A DNA stretch of 64,000 nt, from positions 95,064,067 to 95,128,066 of the forward strand of contig NC_068939.1 of NCBI RefSeq assembly GCF_016801865.2, in the 5' to 3' direction. Under the pieces are notes generated by a model. That model saw nothing but the letters and a program-made list of their open reading frames with translations. It made no database searches and was not told where the DNA came from. The DNA comes from Culex pipiens pallens. Taxonomy: Eukaryota > Arthropoda > Insecta > Diptera > Culicidae. Position 1 is the stretch's first letter. Each line of letters opens with the position of its first letter. The translations under genes were made by a program, and so were the position numbers. This document shows positions 26,433 to 38,700 of the stretch, piece by piece.

Positions 26433-26565
26433 CTGTTGGTGGGTGTTTGCCAATGGGAGTACAAGAAAAGAAAGAGAACGAAATGCAACGTTAGTTTGCA
26501 TCGAAATTTTGCGTATAAAACTAACAAAAAACAATTGTCAATAAAGAATGGCTGGGGAAACTTAC
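26433..26565 (-). other. Putative 3'UTR intron of the bru3-like gene
   Basis: The donor GTAAGT at 26565-26560 is 37 nt after the stop codon. The best acceptor downstream has a pyrimidine tract (TTCTCTTTCTTTTCTTG) followed by CACCCACCAACAG ending at 26433, giving a 133-bp intron. Joining exon E directly to this acceptor would instead give a short alternative tail ending EVKP and stop. Splice signals are seen; use of the intron is inferred. Confidence 0.6.
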
Positions 26566-26602
26566 CAGAAGCACTCCTTAAAGCGCTCTTGATCTCTGAT
26601 TG

Positions 26603-26730
26603 TTAATAGGGTCTATTGGCGTCTTTTGGTCTCTTCAGCTGAACTTTCAGTCTTTTCATACCAATCTGAAAACCATTCATAGCTTGGATTGCCGCTTGAG
26701 CGCTGGCAGGATTGTCAAACGACACAAAAC
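26603..26730 (-). CDS. bru3: bru3-like exon F: end of RRM3, C-terminus and stop
   Basis: The exon encodes [19 protein letters not shown], then [17 protein letters not shown] and ANRPY, followed by TAA at 26603-26605. This is the conserved C-terminus of CELF proteins. The acceptor is a strong CT-rich tract ending TTTCCACCAG. The exon continues 37 nt past the stop to a consensus donor, CTTCTG/GTAAGT at 26566/26565. The 3'UTR therefore appears to be spliced, with the junction close enough to the stop that the nonsense-mediated decay rule of about 50-55 nt would not be triggered. Confidence 0.97.
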
Positions 26731-29700
26731 CTGGTGGAAACGAGAAAAAGAGAGGTGCCAGAAGAGGATTTAGTAACTTGATGTGAGACTGATTTTTAAT
26801 TTAAATAAAATTAAATATGTTTTCTATTATTACACTTTTATATATTCATAATAAGCCTACAAATTCTTATGTATTTTTCGCACACCCCATCCCTTTAATA
26901 TTGATCTATCAAATCAGGTAGAATATTTTTATTCAGAAGCGCAATTAACAATAGCCAATATGACATGCAATTTCTTGGGAAATAAGCATTCCTAGCTATC
27001 ATATGGGCAATATTGTTCAAATTTCTGCATTTTTATCACCAAATCGGCCGTTTTCTATAGAACATACACGGATCTAAAACCGATAAGCTAATCCGGAAAC
27101 TCTAAGTTGTCGCATCGGCAAACATGGAAATATTCGAAATGTTACCAAAATCAGCAACATTTTTTTCAACTTCGCTGCAAATGTTCCCAAAATCGACAAT
27201 ATTATTGTTCAAAATTGGAAAAAAATGTTGACGATGAAAAAAAACATTTCGATGTTTACAGATTCGGAAAAATAGAGTTACCGGATTAGCTTACAGAATT
27301 TCTATCCATGTACCATGGGGGTTAATTGAACATATTCAAAAGATGATTATTCTCTCGAGGTTCATTTGCACGTCACGTTAATAAAATAAAGTTAAAGTCA
27401 CGTTAATAAAATAAACAACAACAACATTTGCATAAAAAGTTCATCCGTCAAAACAAAAAAAAAAAGTGCCGACTACGGGAATGGAACCAGGAACCTATGA
27501 CAGACTGACCCAATGACTGAACTGCCTCGGCCACCACAGCTTGGTGACCAAAGGGACGCCAGAAGTCGATGTATGACATTGGTATGACACTTGTTGGAGA
27601 TTTATTGTTTCAATTAACGAATGAACTCATTTGTTTTGATCGTGCGAGCTGGTGGCATTATTCTTTCGATTTTGGCCTTGACATCTCAATAAATTTTGAG
27701 AGAACGATTCTCTCGCATCTGAATTATGGGTGAAGGGAATTAACAATTTTTAAAAAGTAATTTTTAATTGAAAATCAATTTTGCTTTATAAAAACTGTAA
27801 TTATCTTTTTGTCCGCATTTTATATATATTCAAAAAAATTTTAACCATTTAACCTTTAACCATCACTCAAAATACGTCTTTTTAGCCCTCTAAAAGATAT
27901 AAAAAATCGAAAATGAATAAATATCACCATAAAAGTCCTAATAATACCCTATAACTTTGCCGAAGAATCAAATTGAGCAGGGCCGATTATAAAGGAGGTG
28001 GCGACATAAACTTTGAAAAATATTTCAACGGCCCTCACTATTAAAAAAACTCGTCGGCAAAATGATGGTCCATACTTCTGAATGCCTTAAAAGCTGTTGG
28101 TTTTTGTCCCCCAAAAATATAAATAATTATAAAAAAAATTAAATTGATTTTTATAAAAAAATTGATTTAAAAACATCAAATTTTGTTTTCCGTATGCCAA
28201 TTTTTCTAAATAATCATCATCAATACCTACAACTGAGCCGAAAACACCAATTCAATCAAAATATTCGTTGAAAAGTTACAGATTTTCGAATATTTACGAA
28301 CCATTTTTGCCAACATTGTATGGATACTTTAATGGGTGAACCAATGACACAAAATGGCCTCTTTGGTCATAAGGAAGGCCCCACAAAGTTTGAGCCAAAT
28401 CAAAAAATATTAGTACAATCCATTTACGAGTTTGGTGGAGAATTGCTCAATAATGCAAAATTATTTTGATTTGACATAGAAAACAAGTTTGATCCAAGCC
28501 AAAAAATTAAATTTTAATATTCGCAAAAAAATGTGCGAAAAAAAAATTAATTAAATTTTACGTTTTATAGAGATTGCAGTTTCTTATCAAATTCTAATAT
28601 TATAAGGTATACCTTCAAAATACTGTCACCCTAAAATGTCACTTGAGTACAACACTCCCAAAACTCTTACCGAAACATTTGCTCTGGTTCGTGGCCCGGT
28701 CAATGAAGACTTTCGAACTTATCACAGTGCCAAACGGCATGAACATCTGCATCAGCTCGCCGTCGCCAAACTCCTGGGGCAGATGGTAGATGAACAGGTT
28801 GCAACCTTCCGGGCCCGATATGGAGCAGCCTGGTGGTAACAACAATCAAGGAGAACAACGAGAAGAAGAACAAGAACAAGAACATTGAGAGAACGTGAGC
28901 AAGGTTTTGTAGTTGACGGCAGTAGAAATGGTTGGTTTTTTGGAGGGTAGATCATTTTTGAGGGATTTTTTCTTCTTCTTTGTCGCGATTTGGGCAAGGT
29001 GGGGAAAGTGCATGCAGCTGGAGAGATTCTAAACCTGGTAGGAAAGTGAAAGATAACGAAACCCATTCAAACTACACTTGAGCGAACGAAATATCGAGAT
29101 CTATTGCTAAGAAGGGGAGGTTTCTAAAGCTAGTAAACGAAAAACATCTAAGTACCATAAATGAAACAAAATTTCAAAGTTTCTCGGTTCGGAAAGGTTT
29201 TATGCTACATAAATAAACATATAAAAACAACACAGATCCAAAGAGTTTGACAGCAATAATATAACAACACACACACACACGGAGAACCACCGCGTTCGAA
29301 ACACAATCGACAGTGTTGAGCTGTACATCTGTATAGTGCCACATGTTAAGCCCCGACCAACAAAGCAGCAGCAACAGACAGCCGGTATGCGTGTGTGAGT
29401 GAGTGTGATCCAAGCTAAACAATCGCGATTTGCGTGTGTTGTTGTACTATGCGCATGAACGAGTTTGGGAAACTAAAGTTTTTAAACATTTGATCTATTT
29501 AACAACGAAAAAAAAGAGAATCACATCTGCATTAAAGTACAACGAAACCATTCTAGAAATTTCATAAACGTAATAATGAGAGTTTCAAAATGAGAAATGT
29601 AAGAAAAGTTAATAAACAGACAGAAGGTGAATAGAAACAGGCAAACTGACGCGCAGATCAAATTCTGTCTTTTTTGTTTGAGGAGGTACGACGTGCTCTG

Positions 29701-32700
29701 CCCAAACATAGTTGATTTTTTTTTTGGTTTGTTGGTAGTAGTAGTAGTGGTGGTGGTGGTGGTGGTAGTTGTTGTTGGATGGATTTTGGCGCCCTCGAGC
29801 GGGATGCTTACCTTCACGTTGCGCTGGTGCAATGGCGGCAATCGGCTGCGGAATGGCTTGCGGAAATTGTCCATAAACGGCTGGGTAGGCTGTTAAATTT
29901 ACAAATTTACAATCAAAAACAAATATACATCAACAACACACAATGAGGTAGTAGTGGTAGTGGTGGTGGTGGTGGTGAAAGTTGTAGTAGAAGTAGCGGG
30001 AATTTGGTGTCTTTTAAGGATATCTCTGTGCTTTTAGACATGTTTTCAGTACGATATTTCTAAAAGAGTCACTTAAATGTAAGCTAACTTTACATCTCCT
30101 AAGCACTATGCTAGTCTCTCACACAATAGTAAACACTCAAAAACAATCAAACAAAATAAAAATAAAAACACAAACAGAAAACTAAACTGCTCTCTATCAA
30201 TAAGGCACCCCCCAAAGTACAAAAGGACCTGTTTTCGATAAATTGTTGCTCCGTATTTTATCCCAATCTCATAAATAATGTTTACGAGTATTGGCTGCGT
30301 TAAAAAAACACAAACTCCAACTACTATCGAAAGGACGGGCCCAGGGACGAGGACTGGGCAAAAATATGGCAACTATTTTTCATCGAGGGAAAAACGATTT
30401 ATGATTTCACATGTTGTCGACGGAGGGCGAGATGTGGCCAAGAAAGATCCAGCGCGACCAAGACGACAATTGGAAATTGGGACCAGTTAACGAGCGGTTG
30501 CAATCGAATTTTAAGGTTTTTATTCTGGGTTAGATTTAACAGTCTGCTGAAAGTGGGTCATTCATATTCGGGTAGCTTTATTTTTTGATTGGCTTTTAAT
30601 ACTTAATTTTGTTTTATAGACATTTATCTGGTTTAGATTTTGTTGTGCCTGTTATGCGTTTTTAGGCGTTTTTTTTACTCGTTTTATATAATAAATCATT
30701 TATGAAAAAATATTATGTGCATTCAAATGCCCCCAGTCTTTTTTAGCTCATAAGTTGAGATCTTTTTGTAAAAAAATATGACAAATCGATTGGTGAAGGG
30801 TTCACTTACTGGAGCCATTGAGAAGGTCTCAATGTGCCCCAAGTGTCCTTATATTAGAATTGTTTTATTCACTTAAAGCCGTAAAATGCCGCAAGTTTTT
30901 AGGCCTTGGAAGTAATGAATTTCATGAATAAACTCCATTCTCTGGAGACATCGAGATGGACTTGAATTGGGTACTAAAGCCCTATGTCAATTTTTATGTA
31001 CAACGGTAAAAAACACGATTAAAAACCATTTCTGATCACTTTTTTTTTTCATTTTAATGCAAAAATAATTTTTTACAGGACAACATTTTTTCGATGGATC
31101 AACTATGGTCCCCTTGGAACGAGCTGTCAAGTAAGAGCTTTTCTGTCAAGAAGGACCGCGAAGTTAATTTTTCAAAATTGATTTAAAAATCCATTTTAAA
31201 CTCTTTGTGGTCGTACAAAGGGTCAATGTACTCAGAAAAACAAACTTTATCGCTGTAAACAATAATATCAGCAATCCAAGGTTCATTTTAGGACCCAATT
31301 GTCCTTAAATTTGTTTTTTAAATCATTTTCATCATTGAGTTTCTATAAACATCTCTAAGAGTACACAGCAACCAAGGAAGTTGTTGTCTTCTTATTCCAA
31401 AATTGACAAACTTACGGACCCAATCCTGCACAAATCTGATTGTAAAAATAGGTAAATTTTGTTGTAAAACACTTAGTAGACAGTACTTTAGGGGATGAAT
31501 AAATCATTATATCGATAGTTCCCGTAGGTAGTTTCGGAAACACTTAAATATCTGTAACAAAAATCTTGGTGCAAAAGCTCTGGTTGACGTGCACCGTTAA
31601 ATGAATTCAAATCTACTATGAAAATCCACAAATTGTTTCATCTGGTTCAATATTTCAATGTTTTTTTTGCATATTTACTAGGTTTTTAAATTTAATTAGG
31701 AGCGGCCGTTGCTGACTGGTTACGGTGTTCGCTTTGTAAGCGAATGGTTCTGGGTTCGATGCCCATCTGCTCCCAACGAGAAAATTTAGAACACAGAAAT
31801 TAGAAATGATTGAATATGAACGAAAAATCAAAGTCGTTTGAGGCGGGGTTCGTTCCTCCGTCCTTTGGATTGGTAAGCAAAAATGCTAACCACTAGGCCA
31901 TGACGACTTGGTGAGCTTGAATTGGTATTAGGAATCTTTACAGAGTTACAGAGAGCGAGTTGTGGCGCTATAACCACGGCAAATAGTGTCCAGGGCATTC
32001 GTGGAAATACAATGTCCCAACCCAGAGGGTCCCGGAGTACCAAACCTTCTTAGCATGGTGCTCCCAACGAATACAACCAAATCTCGGAGCGTATGGTAGT
32101 GTGTCCCCACGCTTTGTCCTCCGCTGTCGATTCAGAATTGTGTTGTTGCTCGAACACTCAGTGCTCAAACTCAACCCAATTACGAATCATCTTTGCGATA
32201 CGGCTTTACGCAGTAGGCCTGGCCGCTTTAACGCTTGTGATGTTTCAATGCATTTCGATCCAATGGCGCACTACAAATGTTAATAAATGACAAGGATCCC
32301 TTCGAAAGATTGGCTGCGCTAGGGTCTGATTAGATTAGATTAGATTAGATTAGATTAGATTAGATTAGATTAGATTAGATTAGATTAGATTAGATTAGAT
32401 TTACTAGGGTTTTAAATTTAAATATTATTGAAAATATGTTGTCCTGAGTATATATGAAAATAATATATCAGTTATTTATTTAATTTTTTTTGTTGGCGTG
32501 TGATTTTCTGACAGGTCTACTGACATTTGTTTAGATAGTGTGTGTTTATAAAGTGACAGTTCGTCACTTTTGAGTTTGATTAAGTCAATCTAACGGGGAC
32601 GAGCTTAAAAGTGTTATTCCACCGATGCAATTTTAATGCAATTTTAAATCATTTTAAAATACATTAGTTTAAAATTTACACTGAAATTAGGTCACGTTAT

Positions 32701-35700
32701 ACAAAAAAGGAGTCTTTTGAGTTTATTCGAGCTCAATTTTGTAGTTTTTTGAACGTTTATTTCCTTCGGTAACATTGGGTCATTTCAGACTTTTTATATT
32801 TTTTATAAGGCATTTTATTTAAATTTATTATGATCGATGATCGATATTTTAAAACTTATTTTAAAATGTTTATAATTGTTTTAATTACATATTTTATATA
32901 TTTAATTAACTGCAATGTTCTGAAATTAGGATTGAAATCATCTAGCCTTACTAATGAAAAAATAATCAAATAAAAAGTTTTCATGGTATGTGAAGAAAGG
33001 TCAATAGTTCATTTGCTCATTATTGAAAAACACATTTTTGAAAATAATATTTTAAAAATAAGTATAATAATCGTGATCAAACCAAAAACAAAAAAAATGT
33101 ACTATAAAAATATCAAAAAATCAAACCATCCACTATAAAAATATATGCATTGCAATAAACATAGTCGTTTTATAGATTTAAAAAAATGCAGAATTTTTTT
33201 AATTGAATAAAATTTCAAAGAGTATTGTTGTCAATTTACAAAAAATTATTGGGGAAATACGGAAAATTGAACGCAGCTCGAGATATATTTTAGAGGATAA
33301 ATGAAAATAGGTGAAGAAATACTATTCTTCTGAAAGTAATAAAAAATTACAAAGTCGATTCTATTTGTTTTAATGTATTCTAGATATTAAAACAAAAAAA
33401 AAACATTCGAAGCACCATGGATTTCCTTTGTACACAAGACCTTTCGAAAAGTGAACGAGAACTGTTCGTTCAATGTTTGTTAAATGTTAGTTGTCAACAA
33501 ATCGGTAGAAAATGCTGCTTTTTTAATAGTTGATTTGTAAATTTCAATTACAATTGTTCAATTACACGACCCATTTAATTTGCTGTTATTTCGAGAAATT
33601 TCGAAGGTGTAACAGATTGAAAACCAATAAAAACGATTCCAACGGCATACCAACTCGGCCACCCTCCATTAAACCTCGCTTCCAACAAGGCACGAGATTT
33701 ATTCACCGAATCGATATTATTATCTGACTCCTGAAACCTCCAAAGTCCATTTGTTTTTCGCCTTTCCCTTCGTGTAGTTTCCATTGCAGTTGGTTGACCT
33801 TTTTTTTCGTTCGTTCGTTTGGTCTCTCAATGACAGCCAATATTGGCGAGCTCCTCCGTGCGCCAAAAGTTATGATCTTGTTGGTGAGTTTTTTTTTCCT
33901 CTCGCTCGCCGAACTGGGTAGTTATTTGTTTTGGGACTAACCAGGTCCATAGTCACACACCGACATCGAGCCCGTTTATCATGGTCGACCAGGCCAACAT
34001 ATTGTCGCCCTTTCGCCCTTGAGGGGGTTGGACGCTTTGGGTGTGTGACATAGGTATAGTTTGGCGTCTGGGTTATTTTTTTTCTTCTCTTTGTCTTGTC
34101 TTACTTTTTGGTCTTTGGGACCAGCAGCAGCAACCATCGTGGACCACCGTTTTGTTTACGGGTTCGGATTTTCCGTTTCATTTAACAATACTCTTAGGCA
34201 ATTGGGTTTTACTGGGTGAATTATGCTTTTGGCAGGCTCTGCTAGCTTTTTTGTGTGTGTATCGATTGGAGGTTGCCACCTCGATATTGCAGTAAGTTCG
34301 AATCCCCAAGGACTTATTTTGATAGCTGGTTGGCTTATAAATTATACTTAAATTTTCTGCAATCCACGTTCAAGCTGCTTTAAATTTGTTTATCCTGGAG
34401 ACGTTCCAACGCCATTCCTCCCTGCCAAACCTCTGAAGTGTGCAAACATTTAATTCTATTAGCAATTCCTTCATCAATATTTGTAACTTTGGCGCTCGCG
34501 CGGCTTTCCCGAAATTTTCACTCCAATCCTCGACTTCCGCCAAGAGCAACTTTTCCCAAGGGCCGAAGGGGGCGGGAACGACGCAAGAAATCACATTTAA
34601 TTTACTTTCGGCTCATTGAAATTCACCGAAAATGACAGCACAAATCTGCTTTCGGGTTTCACTCAACCTCACCCCGTGTGGCTCCCACAGTAAACTAATC
34701 CGGAGAAGTGTGCTTGTTTTAAACACAATTTGAAATTTTGTACATTTAAATGTCGTCAACAATTTTATTTATACCCCGGTGGAAAACCCCAAACTCGTAG
34801 GAAAAGGCTTGTTTTTGTGTGCACTTTTCGCCCCTGCCCTCACCCTCACCTGATGCTACTGGTGAAGCTGGGGGAAATGCCAGAGCAAGGAGAGATTGTT
34901 ATTTACAGGAAAAGTTGGAACGTTGAGAGGTCTCATTGTTACGGTTTCTGACAGAGTTTCGCAAGGGCAAAAAAAAACGAGTGTACACGTCTCCGATTCT
35001 CGGCGAAGGAGACGGCGTTGAAATATAACAAAAAAAAAGTGCACCGACTCTGGACAAAATGAAACAAAATAGTGCAACTCTGGCTTCTGGGCTACGGAAA
35101 AACAGCTCAGCCAAAGTGCTGCAGGAGAGGGGGTGGAACTTTTTCCTGCAACGCCACCCCCACCACCCACTCTGGAAGCGCCCACTGAAAAGCTGAAATG
35201 CAATTAAACTTTGTTATTTGTTTTCGGGTGAGAAAGTTTATATTTTTAATGAAACATGACTCGTCCAGTGGTAGGACTTGGCCGGATGTCCTCCTTCGGG
35301 GGGCCTTCAGCCCAACCAGTCAACGACGACGACTTGGTCGGTGACAATGTGCCTGGTCTCCCCAGGGGGTAGGGGAAGGGTGGCCAACGGAAAGATTTGA
35401 GGTCACTTTTCGGGCAGAATGAGCGAACCGGACAGATTGCGTCTGCTATTCGCCGGAAAAGTTTTGTGTGTTGCACTGACAAGCTCGAGACTGCTAACTA
35501 GCTGCAATTAGGACTGCGAGTCTGTAAATTGGAAGTGTTTCGCCGGAAATGGTGGGAAGAGGCGTAGGGGTGGTTCTTCGGTTGGATTTGGAAGGTATGC
35601 AAAGCTACTGATTTGAAAGATATAAATGGAAATTGACCTTTGATTTTGAGCAGAGTCTTGGTCTAAAAGCTCGGTTTCAAACCTAAAATATTTCTCAAAA

Positions 35701-38700
35701 TTTAAAACGCTTCGAGCAATATTGTCACTTGTAAAGTAAAATTTTATCCCAAAACAACTGTATCCTGTATTTACTATAAAGTTTTTCTTATCATTTATTA
35801 TGCAAAAATCTAGCTGGAATTGCTAAATACTTTTTTATATAAATAATTTGTATTGAAAAAAAAAGACAAAAGTTGTAAATTTGTTTGCCAAAGAGTACCT
35901 GTGGAGTCTTTTTTTTTCATTTCTCAAAATAAAAACTTAAAGATACCAAAAATTCTGGAAAGGGCCACTCAAAATGGGCAAACTTTTGATTGTTATGACT
36001 TCTGGATGCTGCACATTAACCTCCTCCACCGGGAAGGTTTCTCCTGAACCAAACGAAGCCCGAGGAAAACTGTAAAGCAATAACTTATTTTCTTCCGACA
36101 CTGTTTGCTGGGGAGGAAAAAAACTTTGCCCTTTGGTGGGGCAGAAAATTTGCACAAATCAACGGAGGAACAAGTTTGCCAGGAAGTAATCAAATTATGG
36201 TTGGCGCGGTACGGTTGGGCTTTGTTTAATTACAATTTTGTGTTGCAAAAGTTGACGGAGAAATTTAATTTTGGAATTGTGAAACAATTTTAAATGTTTG
36301 TTTAATGAGCGGAGGTTTGCTGAAGTTTGAAAACCTTTGTTTAGGTTAATTGTAGCAATTAAAAAAGTCAATAGTGTTTTCTCAGATTTTAAAGCTATTC
36401 ATGATCAAGAAGGCTTCACAGTGATTTGGAAATATTAAATACTAGACTTAGCATGGAATCATAAACCCAAAATTTATAACTTTATTCTTTCGCTGGAAAT
36501 TCACTAAATTTCAATTCTATCTACTGGAGCGTGTTCAACGGACCCAAATCTATCATACCTTGAAGAAACTGAAGCGTTTACTGACATCAACTTCAAAAAT
36601 ATCGAGTTGTGTCCATTCTTGAATCATTCGGCTCAATCTGCGATTATGCGATGATCACTCTCAGGTGATCTGGTGACGCTTGAAGTCCAATCAGTTAGCT
36701 TGGATTCATGCACTGTACCGTCATACGGGGCGAATCGGGACTACAGTCTGAATAGAGACAGCAGGTTTTAGAGCACTTTAAAGCTTGAAATTTGGAAATC
36801 GATGCACTTTTTTTATCAAAAATATCCAAATATTGTACAGAAACGAGGCTAAAACAGCTGTCCCAGTTCGCCCCATGTGCCCCGATTCGCCCCAGATGAC
36901 GGTACTCACTGACAAAATCTCTCAACCAATTATAGCACCAAAACAATTTTTCTTGCGGACAAGAAATCCAAAACCTTTCAACAGAATCAAATTTCAACCC
37001 AATCAACAAAAGTGATCCCTCCCCCCAGATTCATAGAAAAAGGTACAACAAAGTTGCACACAATCGATTGCTTGGTCACTGACACCTGTCCTTTTTTGGC
37101 TTTTCGACCAGTCCAACCATCCACAGCAAACAGTTCAACCCCCCTCGTCTATCGAGGAACAATTTGACTCCAATTACATCAAACACAACCTCGAAACATG
37201 AGGGCCCGGCCGTTCCCAGGTCGATTCAATCGTCCAGCTCCAAAATCGTCCATGTCCCGGAATCGAAAGCCAAACGGATGACTTCCAATATTTGCCCTTG
37301 ACAAATAGACTGTGTCCAATTGTGCCGTCCACGGGGTGGAGCAGTCCAGAAAGTAATTCCCCAAAATCAAGTTCCCGAAACGTAAAAGGGGGTCGAAGCA
37401 GGCCAGGAGCGGTATTCCGAGTGCCATAAATTCATGTACAACATTTTTGTAATGCATCGAACGACGACAGACGGACTGACAGAGGGCAGCAGCAGTAGGC
37501 GTCGTCGAGTTTGTCGACGTCGGTGCAAATGTTTTGGGATGGGGCACGGAATGGCAAGGCCGACTGCGATCTATGCTGTGTGGGAAATGTATGCACGTGT
37601 TCAGGGGGTTGACGGAGGGGACAATAGGGTTGGCTGGGAATTGCAATGCACTGCAGCTGCACTGCGAAGCTAATGCCATGCATGAAAGACATTTTTGACA
37701 TTCACAAGCGCTTCCAAGCCCTACATGAACGTGTGTGTCGTGTGCAGAAACGGTACAAACGCGTTGGCAGCTCTCTTGGATGCGGTACGGCAGAGTGAAG
37801 ATTATTCTGGGAAAATATCCTTAGGTCGAAAACGCATCCAAAACTAATCATAATAGGTCCAAAAAAGGGACATCTCTCTTTTCTAACAGTGTTTGTTGGT
37901 ATCGGCGACTGTTTATGAATATCGCTTCAGAATTACTTAATAATCCTATGCATAATTACCGTTCCAATCGAAAGGATCCACGAAGTTCTTCATCTTTGTG
38001 TCGATACTAAGCATACCGTCGTTCCGAACACATTCCCCGCTAACCCGATCCTCCCGCCGTGACACGAAATAGTTCCCATTCCGTTCCAGCACCCTCGCGT
38101 GCTCCCCCTCGCCCGATCGGACGTGAAATAGATACAAAACGGGAGAGTCTCGTCCTAAACCCACCCCTCTATCACCAGGGAAGGGTTCATCGTCGAAGAG
38201 TTCGAAATGCACCGGATTCCAGAGCAGAGCTCGAGTCTGTGTTGCATGTATATTCCAGGATCCTCCGGCTTTCCCACCCCCCTACGTGAACGAATTTTAT
38301 ATATTAAAATAGAAATTGAATGTTTGGTATTACAACAAAATGAAAATTTATGCAATGTATGCTCTCTTCCTATGCAAATATTTGCAGTGTTAGACGATGT
38401 GAGGATTTTGTCAGTTTGCGCTTCTCGGCTGCTCAATGAGCTGACACCGGGAGCAGTCAGGGTCCATGTCCGGGTTGGTCAGACCGGATGGGATCCAAGG
38501 AGAGGGGGAACCGAAAATAAATATCGCATAATGCTGCTGGCTTGGCTGACTCGAGCCACATGCCAGCATGCCTGAACTCATTTGCGGACGAATTTCCTCG
38601 GACTCCGGCTCCGGCGGGAGTGAAATTTCTTAATTGAGTTTCGTGTCTGCTTCAACGGAAAGGAAGCAGCCCTCCTTCATCCTATCGATTTTGTGCGTGA

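Larger units (their letters stand above)
31699..32399 (+). mobile_element. SINE-like retroelement with tRNA-like head, (GATTA)n tail and 22-bp target duplication
   Basis: A tRNA-like head (31699-31773) is followed by a second, inverted tRNA-like module (31832-31908), a 420-bp unrelated body and a tail of about 14 GATTA pentamers (32327-32399). The insertion is bracketed by TTTACTAGGTTTTTAAATTT plus AA at 31674-31695 and the same 22-mer with one mismatch at 32400-32421. Target duplication plus a simple-repeat tail shows LINE-mediated retrotransposition. The body has no ORF; its 3' part may be borrowed from the partner LINE (inference). Confidence 0.88.

Noticed and set aside
31699..31773. Functional tRNA-Thr(TGT) gene
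   Set aside because: The fold is good, but it is the first 75 bp of a retroposed unit with tail and 22-bp target duplication, has a T-stem mismatch and no terminator directly after it.
32327..32399. Interstitial telomere repeat
   Set aside because: The unit is GATTA/TTAGA, not TTAGG, and Diptera lack TTAGG telomeres; it is a SINE tail.
37179..37679. 166-codon minus-strand open frame
   Set aside because: No recognisable domain, no splice support, no close relative known to me; fits a chance frame in less AT-rich intron.
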